A stretch of DNA of 20,537 nt from NCBI GenBank assembly GCA_945861605.1, contig CAMAVG010000005.1, positions 1 to 20,537 on the forward strand, read 5' to 3'. Numbering within the stretch: position 1 is the first letter of the stretch; every line of letters begins with the position of its first letter. The notes beneath the pieces are model-generated. The model had not been told where the DNA came from. It made no database searches and worked only from the letters and a program-made list of their open reading frames with translations. Position numbers and translations under genes: made by a program. Positions 7,442-13,860 of the stretch are shown piece after piece. The stretch is from Rickettsia typhi (GTDB lineage Bacteria; Pseudomonadota; Alphaproteobacteria; Rickettsiales; Deianiraeaceae).

Positions 7442-8201
7442 AATCGTGAGAAATCAGCGAAGTGTAAGCTTGTGGTTTTTCTTGAATTTTCAACGATTGC
7501 AATTTCCCAAGCTGGGATTGATAATAAACATTTCGCAAAATTGAGTAGGCATCAATTGAATTGTTGAGGGTATCTTCGATTTGTCTTCTGTTTTGGTTAA
7601 TTCCAACAACAATCCCGCCAACGGTGTAACCAATCATTGCTTTTCGCAACGATTCCTGACTTCTCACGATATTAAACATTTGTTGCCTTTCAAACCACGA
7701 GGCAATACTGAATACATTTCCAAAACCCATGGGAAGGACTAAATACGGTAGTGGTTTTTCGAAATAATATTGCGCGATATCTTCCAAAGAAAGCGATGGC
7801 ATTGGCTGGACATAAGCGGAGTGGATGTCGAAAAAACCGCCAAACCCAAGAATTGTATTCGTTAGGAATTGTGAAGTTTTTTTGATCGCGACGGTTTTGT
7901 GTGGAAGAAAAATTGAGTTTGCGATATCGAGTGGTTGGTTGAGGTTTTGAAAGATGGAGGATATGTGTGGTTGAATGAAATGTGGGGTGAGGAAATCGTA
8001 ACCTTTTGCAAGTGGGATTAACACCCAATTATTTCCAAATTTCAACATGCTAAACGATTTCCTGTTGAATGATTCTAGGGGGTCGTAGAATGTTTGTGCT
8101 TCTTCAACGAAGGAGTCGTCCTCGAAGAAATCTTTAGCGGAGACGCCTTGGAATGTTATAATGTTTAATGCGATGATTAATGTGCTAAATAGATATTTCA
8201 T
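7434..8201 (-). CDS. mlaA: Outer-membrane lipid asymmetry protein MlaA (VacJ)
   Basis: A 255-aa MlaA/VacJ protein. The signature YDPLESFNRKSFSM (39-52) opens the domain, followed by PLAKGYDFLTPHFIQPHIS, FLTNTILGFGGFFDIHSA and PYLVLPMGFGN, all recognisable MlaA blocks. MlaA sits in the outer membrane with porins and removes misplaced phospholipids from the outer leaflet, handing them to MlaC. Residues 1-22 form a signal peptide ending VSA-KD. There is no cysteine at its end, so the lipid anchor of E. coli MlaA is lacking and signal peptidase I cleavage is likelier. Its start overlaps the TPR gene upstream by 17 nt, and its stop overlaps ftsQ convergently. MlaBCDEF genes are not in the window. 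Confidence 0.92.
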   Translation of the reverse strand: MKYLFSTLIIALNIITFQGVSAKDFFEDDSFVEEAQTFYDPLESFNRKSFSMLKFGNNWVLIPLAKGYDFLTPHFIQPHISSIFQNLNQPLDIANSIFLPHKTVAIKKTSQFLTNTILGFGGFFDIHSAYVQPMPSLSLEDIAQYYFEKPLPYLVLPMGFGNVFSIASWFERQQMFNIVRSQESLRKAMIGYTVGGIVVGINQNRRQIEDTLNNSIDAYSILRNVYYQSQLGKLQSLKIQEKPQAYTSLISHDFI

Positions 8202-8604
8202 TTATTATGTATTCTATTTGTTTTTTATGTTCTTTATTCGTTATAAGTGCAAGTGCTTTTTTGAAATATTTCACAGCTTTTTTGTTGTTTTTTTTCTGAA
8301 TTGAGATTTCTGCAAGACCAAGGAGTGGTTCAGGAAGGTTTTTGTTGAAAAAGTGTGCGATGGCATAGCGTGCTTTTGCGTCTAGAATATTGCCGCTTTG
8401 TTGATGGATAACGGCAAGATTCATGTTGTTATCGTAAATGTTTTTGTACGAATGTTGGGCTTCGTGAATGAAGATTTTAATTGATGCGATGCCGTTTGTG
8501 AAAATATTTGTGGAAGTTTTGAGGTTCTCCTTGATATTTTTTGGAGATGGCATGAGTTTTCGCAAATAACGAAATTGACTTTTAATACTCCGAGTGATCT
8601 TCAT
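8185..8604 (-). CDS. Small tetratricopeptide-repeat protein
   Basis: Starting at ATG 8604 this encodes 139 aa; the frame is open to ATG 8694 (169 aa), but the extra residues are Ser/Thr/Lys-rich and lie inside the HemY-like gene. The C-terminal half is TPR-like: NNMNLAVIHQQSGNILDAKARY (about 60-81), then LPEPLLGLAEISIQKKNNKKA and VKYFKKALALI. No signal peptide or membrane helix is seen, so it is probably cytosolic and acts as a scaffold; the partner is unknown. It overlaps the HemY-like gene upstream by 23 nt and mlaA downstream by 17 nt, so all three are likely co-translated. Together with the HemY-like protein it adds up to about 410 aa, close to a full-length HemY, so an old split of one gene is possible. 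Confidence 0.7.
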   Translation of the reverse strand: MKITRSIKSQFRYLRKLMPSPKNIKENLKTSTNIFTNGIASIKIFIHEAQHSYKNIYDNNMNLAVIHQQSGNILDAKARYAIAHFFNKNLPEPLLGLAEISIQKKNNKKAVKYFKKALALITNKEHKKQIEYIINEISI

Positions 8605-9403
8605 AGGAATTTGGGAAATCGTTTTGGTAGTTTTTGATGTTTTCGATGTAACTTGTGGCAAAATCGGTGTTGCCGTCTGAAAGTTGAAGTTCAAGTTTCA
8701 ATGCGTATTTGTTGAAGAGGTAGAAGGTGTAGCGGTCGCGGAAAAACACGAACTTGTTATTGATGAAATTGGTGATTATTGTGTGTGCTTCGTTTATTTT
8801 GCCGAATTCTTCCAAGTTTTTGGTGTGAAGGTATGTTATGGCATCATTATTTGGGTTGGCGTTGTAAATGCTTGAAATGAAAAGATTTTTCCGCCATAGA
8901 GTCCATTCTTTTGTGCAGGAGATAAAAAGTGGGATTGCTTTTCCGCATTGGTGTTTTTTGAATGTTTGCAGGAATGTGCGTGTTTTTCCAAGGCGAAGAA
9001 GAATTATTAAATGTTGGACGAGGATCTCCGAACTGTTTTGAATGTTGCTTTTTGTGAGGCTCAACGCCTGTTTGTGTTCGCCGTTTTGTTGTAATTTTTT
9101 TATTTTTTCCAAAATGTTGTTGTCCTCCTTTTGAAATGAGAAGATTTTTTTCACGATGGAGATGATATCCGGAATGAAGAAGGTTTTTGCGATGAAGATA
9201 TAGACAAACTTCAGCATTGCATACAGAAAAATTGAGCAAAATGCGATGCCGATTATCATAGTATTCTGCGTTGTGTAAATTATACCGTCCTTGTATTTCA
9301 GGTGAATTGGGGTGTGTTCAATCATTATTGGATAGATAAATGCAAGAATTACAAGAAGGAAGGCGAGTAGTAAAATATTTTTTATATACGCAACGAAGTT
9401 CAT
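8582..9403 (-). CDS. HemY-like inner-membrane TPR protein (short)
   Basis: A 273-aa protein with two N-terminal membrane helices (about 8-29 and 48-72) joined by a short periplasmic segment, then a soluble helical TPR-like region (about 95-260). This is the architecture of the HemY N-terminal domain: IEHTPIHLKYKDGIIYTT between the helices matches the HemY pattern of a small beta hairpin. HemY proteins are usually near 400 aa, often lie by haem genes and have no settled function. Here the C-terminal TPR half is missing; the next gene, in another frame and overlapping by 23 nt, encodes a further TPR segment. No haem gene is adjacent. No Shine-Dalgarno precedes ATG 9403. Confidence 0.65.
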   Translation of the reverse strand: MNFVAYIKNILLLAFLLVILAFIYPIMIEHTPIHLKYKDGIIYTTQNTMIIGIAFCSIFLYAMLKFVYIFIAKTFFIPDIISIVKKIFSFQKEDNNILEKIKKLQQNGEHKQALSLTKSNIQNSSEILVQHLIILLRLGKTRTFLQTFKKHQCGKAIPLFISCTKEWTLWRKNLFISSIYNANPNNDAITYLHTKNLEEFGKINEAHTIITNFINNKFVFFRDRYTFYLFNKYALKLELQLSDGNTDFATSYIENIKNYQNDFPNSYEDHSEY

Positions 9404-9455
9404 AACTTATATTTGATAAAAATCATGTTTATTTAAGCAATTTCTTTTGGGGATT

Positions 9456-9529
9456 TGTCAAGAAGAATTTTTAATCACACATTTAATTACTTGACAATTA
9501 TTTTCCTCGGGAAACTTTTGTGGTATACA
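9456..9529. promoter_or_regulatory. Divergent promoter region between the HemY-like gene and maeB
   Basis: The 143-nt gap holds two outward TTGACA boxes preceded by C: one on the minus strand (9461-9456, toward the HemY-like gene) and one on the plus strand (9491-9496, toward maeB). Neither has a convincing -10 at 16-18 nt. On the plus strand TGGTATACA (9521-9529) resembles an extended -10 (TGnTATACA) and could act without a -35, giving a leader of about 11 nt before ATG 9547. Confidence 0.35.
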
Positions 9530-9546
9530 CAATTTTTTCCGGTTAT

Positions 9547-11802
9547 ATGTCGAAAGATTCAAGACTAAAAGTTACAAAGCAAGAAGCGTTGGATTTTCAC
9601 GAATTTCCAAGTCCTGGTAAGGTTTCAATTATGCCAACGAAAAACCTTATTACAGCGAGAGATTTATCATTAGCATATTCCCCAGGTGTGGCGTTTCCGT
9701 GTCTTGAAATTCAAGCAGATGCTTCAACTGCGTATAAATATACATCAAAGGGCAACATGGTTGCGGTTATTTCAAACGGAACTGCGGTTCTTGGTCTTGG
9801 GAACTTGGGTGCGGCGGCATCAAAACCTGTTATGGAGGGGAAATCCGTTCTTTTCAAACGCTTTGCAAACATTGATTCAGTTGATATTGAAGTTGAGGAA
9901 TATAATAAAGAAAAATTTATTGAAGTTGTTGCTGCAATTGGTGATTCTTGGGGTGGTGTGAATTTGGAAGACATTGCTTCGCCTGATTGTTTTGAAATTG
10001 AGGCTGCTTTGAAAAAACGCCTGAAAGTTCCTGTATTTCACGATGACCAACACGGAACGGCGATAATCTGCCTTGCAGGGTTGATGAACGCGTGCGAAAT
10101 TATTGGTAAAAAGTTTGAAGATTTGAAAGTTGTGCTGAATGGCCCTGGTGCTGCCGGTATTGCTTGCATAAACCTTTTGATCAGTGCCGGAATTAAGAAA
10201 GAAAATGTGATGGCTTGTGATTCCAACGGCGTGATTTTTGAAGGTCGTACTGAAAAAATGACGGAAATCAAGGCAAGATACGCCGTGAAAACAACGGCAA
10301 GGACTCTTGAAGACGCACTTGACGGTGCTGATGTCTTCCTTGGTCTTTCGGCGAAGGATGCTCTTTCAAAAACAATGCTTAAAACCATGGCGAAGGATCC
10401 CATCATTTTCGCAATGGCAAATCCCGACCCTGAAATCACACCTGAAGACGCAATGGAGGCAAGACCCGACGCCATCGTCGCAACCGGAAGAAGTGATTAC
10501 CCAAACCAAGTGAACAATGTTATGGGTTTTCCGTATATTTTCCGCGGCGCTCTTGATGTCATGGCGACGGAAATCAACGAAGAAATGAAAATTGCGGCTG
10601 CTCGTGCAATTGCAAACCTTGCAAAGGATTCCGTTCCAACCGAGGTTCTTCGCGCTTATCCGGGAAGAAGACTTGAATTTGGTCGCTCTTATATAATCCC
10701 AACACCGTTTGATCCACGCCTCATTTCCGAAGTTTCATCCGCTGTGGCAAAGGCTGCTATGGATACCGGCGTCGCAAGGAAACAAATAACAAATTTCCGC
10801 GAATACAAAGCACAATTGCACTCGTTTAGAAATCCAACATTAAACACAATGCAATCAATTTACAACAATCTTTCGGAAGACAAAACCAAAAAGAAAATTA
10901 TTTTTGCTGAAGGTGAAGAGCTGGAGATAATCAAAGCCGCGATTATGCTAAAAAACGATGGCTACGCGGATCCAATCCTCGTTGGGAGATCTGAAAAAGT
11001 GCAAGAAGTTATGAAAAACGCCGGAATTTCCGACGACATAACCATCGTGAACGCTGCGAATTCAGAATTCGTTGAACTTTATACAAACATTTTGTTTGAA
11101 AAGCTTGGTCGTAAGGGCTTTTTGCATCGCGATTGCGAACGCTTGATCAAAACAGATCGCAACCATTTCGCGGCATCAATGCTTGAAGCCGGACACGCGA
11201 ATTCATTGATCACAGGCTTCACAAGAGGATACCAGAAATCTTTAAACGATGTTTCAAGGGTTTTGACGCGTAAAAATGATACCCTCTTTGCCGTTTCAGG
11301 AATTGTTGTGAATAATAAAACAATTTTCATCGCAGATACCTCAATAAACGAGAATCCATCGGCAGATGAACTTGCAAAAATTGCAATTCAAACCGCGAAA
11401 ATCGTTGAAAGATTTGGAGTTACTCCAAGGGTTGCGTTCGTTTCGTATTCAAACTTCGGTTCGCGTCACGGTGTTGATAACGATAAAATCTCACAAGCGA
11501 TTTCAATCTTGGAAAAACAGGGAGCTTCCTTCGAATTTGATGGTGAAATGATGGTAAATGTTGCACTTTCGGAAAATCCTCGCGAACATTACCCGTTCAA
11601 TAGGCTGACAAAACCCGCAAACATTTTGATCACACCAAACTTGACATCAGCACACATTGCTATGAACCTTTTGGAATCCGCGCACGATGGTTTCGTTATT
11701 GGACCAATGCTCTACGGTTTTGAAAAATCTGTTCAGATTTTGAGATACCACTCCACAATTAACGAAATTGCAAACTTGGCGGCACTTTCACTGGCGTTAT
11801 AA
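9547..11802 (+). CDS. maeB: NADP-dependent malic enzyme with phosphotransacetylase-like domain
   Basis: A 751-aa two-domain protein. The N-terminal malic enzyme part (about 1-425) oxidatively decarboxylates malate to pyruvate: SLAYSPGVAFPC (41-52) carries the catalytic Tyr, FHDDQHGTAI the metal-binding acids and GPGAAGIACINLL the dinucleotide fold. The C-terminal part (about 440-751) is a phosphate acetyl/butyryltransferase fold with RHGVDND and GFVIGPMLYGF; in MaeB proteins it is thought to sense acetyl-CoA rather than catalyse (family knowledge). Size matches the proteobacterial MaeB standard of about 750-770 aa. The frame extends to a GTG at 9520, but ATG 9547 (MSKDSRLKVTKQEALDFHEF) matches the family start. 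The EamA transporter gene starts 7 nt after its stop. Confidence 0.95.
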   Translation: MSKDSRLKVTKQEALDFHEFPSPGKVSIMPTKNLITARDLSLAYSPGVAFPCLEIQADASTAYKYTSKGNMVAVISNGTAVLGLGNLGAAASKPVMEGKSVLFKRFANIDSVDIEVEEYNKEKFIEVVAAIGDSWGGVNLEDIASPDCFEIEAALKKRLKVPVFHDDQHGTAIICLAGLMNACEIIGKKFEDLKVVLNGPGAAGIACINLLISAGIKKENVMACDSNGVIFEGRTEKMTEIKARYAVKTTARTLEDALDGADVFLGLSAKDALSKTMLKTMAKDPIIFAMANPDPEITPEDAMEARPDAIVATGRSDYPNQVNNVMGFPYIFRGALDVMATEINEEMKIAAARAIANLAKDSVPTEVLRAYPGRRLEFGRSYIIPTPFDPRLISEVSSAVAKAAMDTGVARKQITNFREYKAQLHSFRNPTLNTMQSIYNNLSEDKTKKKIIFAEGEELEIIKAAIMLKNDGYADPILVGRSEKVQEVMKNAGISDDITIVNAANSEFVELYTNILFEKLGRKGFLHRDCERLIKTDRNHFAASMLEAGHANSLITGFTRGYQKSLNDVSRVLTRKNDTLFAVSGIVVNNKTIFIADTSINENPSADELAKIAIQTAKIVERFGVTPRVAFVSYSNFGSRHGVDNDKISQAISILEKQGASFEFDGEMMVNVALSENPREHYPFNRLTKPANILITPNLTSAHIAMNLLESAHDGFVIGPMLYGFEKSVQILRYHSTINEIANLAALSLAL

Positions 11803-11809
11803 TCTCACA

Positions 11810-12682
11810 ATGGCGTTATTATACAACCTTCTGGCGGCATTGATTAATGTCGCCGTTATGGTCGCATTTAAGGTTCTAGTCCTCGACGGCGACCTCACGG
11901 CAAGCTCTTCTGGGCTTGTTCGCAATCTTTTTGGTTTGATGGCATTCTCGCCACTAATCATTTTTCACATCGTCAAAACTCCAAAAGATTTCACCGAAAA
12001 TGTTCCGCATAAGTGGAATATTTTGCTTGGAATCACAGGTGGAATCGCAATGTTTATCTGGCCGATAGTCTACATCAACATTGAAACTCATATAGCAATG
12101 ACCTTCGCATTCATATTGCCGTTTCTTGCAAACTTTATGCTAATGTTTTGGTGTCGAGAGAAAATCCCCGCAGTCGCTTGGGTTGCAAAGGTTTTGTGCC
12201 TCGTTGCAGTCTATATAATCCTCAATCCAAAGTTTCCGGAATGGAATTTGTACTATTCCCTTGCACTCGTTTGCGTGGCTTTGTGGTCGCTTTCGGTTGT
12301 TTTGAATAAAAAAATTTCGCAGTCCGGCGGGAAAGTTCATATTTTGCTCTATTGGTATTTATTTTTGACGACAATTTTCACCGTCATTTGTTCTTTTTCA
12401 GTGTTTAAGGATGTCGCGTGGTCTCACTGGTTAATTTTTTTGCTAATAGGCGGACTCAATTCCATCGGAAATCTATTCACAATTCTCGCATTCAAACACG
12501 GCAAGGGATATCTTCCACAAATGATGGAATTCGTGAAGTTTATCGCCATAATTGTGTGCGATATCGTGCTTTTTCACGGTGAAATTTCCACAACAACAAT
12601 TGTTGGAAGCGTGATTATTTGCCTTGCAATTGGAATGTTGGTTTTGCAGGGAGTGGAGGAATCAAAAGGGAAGATTGCTTAA
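11810..12682 (+). CDS. EamA/DMT-family membrane transporter
   Basis: A 290-aa hydrophobic protein with about ten membrane helices in two five-helix halves, the layout of EamA (drug/metabolite transporter) proteins. Landmarks include the N-terminal ALLYNLLAALINVAVMVAFK, GGIAMFIWPIVYINIETHIA in the first half and LIGGLNSIGNLFTILAFKHG in the second, where the family places the substrate-facing fourth helix. The substrate is unknown; relatives export amino acids or metabolites. It begins 7 nt after maeB without a Shine-Dalgarno, so it probably relies on coupling to maeB translation, and its 3' end faces trhO across 19 nt. The frame is open back to ATG 11768, but that overlaps the maeB end and adds a polar non-family stretch, so ATG 11810 is chosen. 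Confidence 0.83.
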   Translation: MALLYNLLAALINVAVMVAFKVLVLDGDLTASSSGLVRNLFGLMAFSPLIIFHIVKTPKDFTENVPHKWNILLGITGGIAMFIWPIVYINIETHIAMTFAFILPFLANFMLMFWCREKIPAVAWVAKVLCLVAVYIILNPKFPEWNLYYSLALVCVALWSLSVVLNKKISQSGGKVHILLYWYLFLTTIFTVICSFSVFKDVAWSHWLIFLLIGGLNSIGNLFTILAFKHGKGYLPQMMEFVKFIAIIVCDIVLFHGEISTTTIVGSVIICLAIGMLVLQGVEESKGKIA

Positions 12683-12701
12683 TTTACGATGATTTTTCGT
12701 T

Positions 12702-13451
12702 TTAATTTGCGATGCATTGGTCATCCACAATAACGCGATCGTCAAAGACGAAGCAATCGCCCACCCACATTTTATTTTGGTTTTTCGTTTCCATGAAGTA
12801 GCCTAAAATGCCTCCTTCAAGATGATAAACATTGGTGTAGCCTTGTTTTTTCAGCCATGATGTCGATTTCTCGCAACGAATTCCACCTGTGCAAAAGCCT
12901 GCGACCGGTGTTTCCTTGCTGGGGATGTTCTCGAGGCACCAATCGCGAAATTCGTAAAATGATGTTGTGTGTGGGTTGATTGCACCCTTGAAAGTTCCAA
13001 TGCAGAATTCGAAATCGTTGCGGGTATCGACTAAAATGAGATCTTTTTGTTGAATAAATGAGTCCCAATCGTGCGGTTTGATATAAGTTCCCGGATTAAA
13101 TTCGCATTCTTCGTGAATTGAGACGATTTCTTTGCGAATTTTCACTTTGAGTTTTCCAAATGGGATTTTTGTGAAATACGATTCCTTGAAAACCGTTCCA
13201 TTAAAAAATTCGTGTTGTTTTGTGTATTCGTAAAAGGCGTCTATTGCCTCGCGAGTTCCAGCAATTGTTGAATTCACGCCTTCATTACCAAGAAGAATTG
13301 TTCCTAAGATTCCGTTTTTCTGGCAGAAATTTTTTGTTTTATCGCGAAAAAGTTCAATGTTTGGAATTGTGCAGAAGTTATAAAATGCAACAATTACAAT
13401 TGGATTTTGTGCAATATATTCTTCGGAATTTTCTGGTTTGAGGATTTTCAT
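12702..13451 (-). CDS. trhO: tRNA uridine(34) hydroxylase, rhodanese family
   Basis: A 249-aa TrhO/YceA protein. Family relatives hydroxylate uridine 34 of certain tRNAs to 5-hydroxyuridine using O2. The N-terminal domain (about 15-115) contains GNEGVNSTIAGT, and the rhodanese domain follows with VDTRNDFE (about 141-148) and the active-site loop CTGGIRCEK, in which C187 is the catalytic Cys. YHLEGGILGYF then matches the family. It lacks the extra Cys-rich tail of E. coli TrhO (about 350 aa), as is usual in alphaproteobacteria. The frame continues upstream to ATG 13529, but those 26 residues are read from tRNA-Phe; ATG 13451 (MKILKPENSEEYI) is the true start. It lies 33 nt after the tRNA and may be processed from the same transcript. 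Confidence 0.93.
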   Translation of the reverse strand: MKILKPENSEEYIAQNPIVIVAFYNFCTIPNIELFRDKTKNFCQKNGILGTILLGNEGVNSTIAGTREAIDAFYEYTKQHEFFNGTVFKESYFTKIPFGKLKVKIRKEIVSIHEECEFNPGTYIKPHDWDSFIQQKDLILVDTRNDFEFCIGTFKGAINPHTTSFYEFRDWCLENIPSKETPVAGFCTGGIRCEKSTSWLKKQGYTNVYHLEGGILGYFMETKNQNKMWVGDCFVFDDRVIVDDQCIAN

Positions 13452-13484
13452 CTTGTAAAAATTAATTGCCAAGTTGTGGAAGAA

Positions 13485-13560
13485 TGGTGGCCAGAGAGGG
13501 AATCGAACCCCCGACACAAGGATTTTCAATCCTTTGCTCTACCGACTGAGCTATCTAGCC
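13485..13560 (-). tRNA. tRNA-Phe (anticodon GAA)
   Basis: A 76-nt cloverleaf folds by hand: acceptor GGCTAGA with TCTGGCC, D-arm GCTC/GAGC, anticodon stem AAGGA/TCCTT with loop TTGAAAA (anticodon GAA), T-arm GGGGG/CCCTC with loop TTCGATT, discriminator A and an encoded CCA. The 3' CCA is at 13487-13485. A TTGACA/TAAAAA promoter lies just upstream and trhO 33 nt downstream. Confidence 0.98.
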
Positions 13561-13569
13561 AACATTTTC

Positions 13570-13598
13570 TTTTTAAATATGAACTATTTTATTGTCAA
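13570..13598 (-). promoter_or_regulatory. Promoter of tRNA-Phe
   Basis: On the minus strand TTGACA (13598-13593), a 17-nt spacer and TAAAAA (13575-13570) place transcription start a few bases before the tRNA 5' end at 13560. The -35 lies within the left arm of a perfect 19-bp inverted repeat. Confidence 0.55.
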
Positions 13599-13656
13599 GT
13601 GTTTATTTTGCGGTTTATTTTTTTTAAATATAATAAAAAACACTTGACAATAAAAT
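13586..13656. repeat. Perfect 19-bp inverted repeat carrying two mirror-image -35 boxes
   Basis: The left arm (13586-13604) is the exact reverse complement of the right arm AAACACTTGACAATAAAAT (13638-13656); the spacer is 33 nt and very AT-rich. Each arm holds CTTGACA, pointing outward: left toward tRNA-Phe, right toward the leader ORF and porin-sulfate operon. It could be a duplicated promoter element or a binding site for a dimeric regulator serving both directions. Confidence 0.8.
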
Positions 13657-13671
13657 TTAGTGAAAACATCT
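13644..13671 (+). promoter_or_regulatory. Possible promoter of the porin-sulfate-cysteine operon
   Basis: TTGACA at 13644-13649 in the right arm of the inverted repeat, then 16 nt and ACATCT (13666-13671), a poor -10. A start near 13679 would put the leader ORF (ATG 13685 or 13697) at the very 5' end of the transcript. TATACT at 13691-13696 is another -10 candidate but has no -35 at the right distance. Confidence 0.35.
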
Positions 13672-13684
13672 GCTTGGCATTCAA

Positions 13685-13792
13685 ATGCGATATACTATGT
13701 TTGTTATTAAAACTTTAGCACAATCTTTCCGTGGATCAGCTTCAGCTTCAAACAATGGTATGATGTGTATGCAATCTTGTTGTTGTCTTTAG
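13685..13792 (+). CDS. Putative cysteine-rich leader peptide of the sulfate operon
   Basis: A frame of 35 codons from ATG 13685 (31 from ATG 13697) ends at TAG 13790-13792. The peptide starts MFVIKTLAQSFRG from the second Met, continues SASASNNG and ends MMCMQSCCCL: TGT at 13766-13768 and three in a row at 13778-13786, right before the stop. In-frame ATGs also occur at 13760, 13763 and 13769, so even a late start would read the Cys run. It has no signal peptide or domain and lies 65 nt before the porin, the first gene of a sulfate import and cysteine synthesis operon. A Cys run just before the structural genes is what a cysteine-attenuation leader would look like; poly-Cys leader ORFs are known from mycobacteria. 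Translation is not proven, and TTG/TGT repeats can arise by chance. Confidence 0.6.
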   Translation: MRYTMFVIKTLAQSFRGSASASNNGMMCMQSCCCL

Positions 13793-13860
13793 CAGACGCC
13801 CGATAATAAATCCCTTTATTATACCAATTCCAACAGATATGAACTCGCATAACATTCATG
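13754..13860 (+). promoter_or_regulatory. Putative RNA switch covering the porin start codon
   Basis: Hand pairing of the leader RNA gives helix P1: 13759-13766 plus 13768-13772 with 13847-13855 plus 13857-13860, 13 pairs with single-base bulges at 13767 and 13856. It buries the porin AUG (13858-13860). Inside lie two compatible hairpins: GUCU/AGAC (13785-13788/13794-13797) and AUAAUAAA/UUUAUUAU (13803-13810/13815-13822). A competing helix, AAUGGUAU (13754-13761) with AUACCAAUU (13821-13829, one bulge), would disrupt P1 and the second hairpin. The 5' arm of P1 ends 6 nt before the Cys codon run, so a stalled ribosome would cover it. No T-run follows the hairpins, so control of translation is likelier than termination. 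No folding energy was computed. Confidence 0.45.

Noticed and set aside
9520..9546. GTG start for maeB nine codons upstream
   Set aside because: The residues do not match MaeB starts and overlap a possible -10 element; ATG 9547 fits the family.
12683..12701. Possible bidirectional terminator between the EamA transporter gene and trhO
   Set aside because: Only a 4-bp stem (ACGA/TCGT) forms, with mismatches outside it; too weak to call.
13452..13529. Upstream ATG for trhO (26 extra residues)
   Set aside because: These codons are read out of tRNA-Phe and its flank; the family start is MKILKPENSEEYI at 13451.
13605..13637. The 19-bp inverted repeat as a transcription terminator
   Set aside because: The loop would be 33 nt and both neighbouring genes point away from it, so nothing needs to terminate there.
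13793..13857. SAM or other known riboswitch before the sulfate operon
   Set aside because: The 65 nt after the leader stop are AT-rich and too short; none of the conserved riboswitch cores I know could be recognised.
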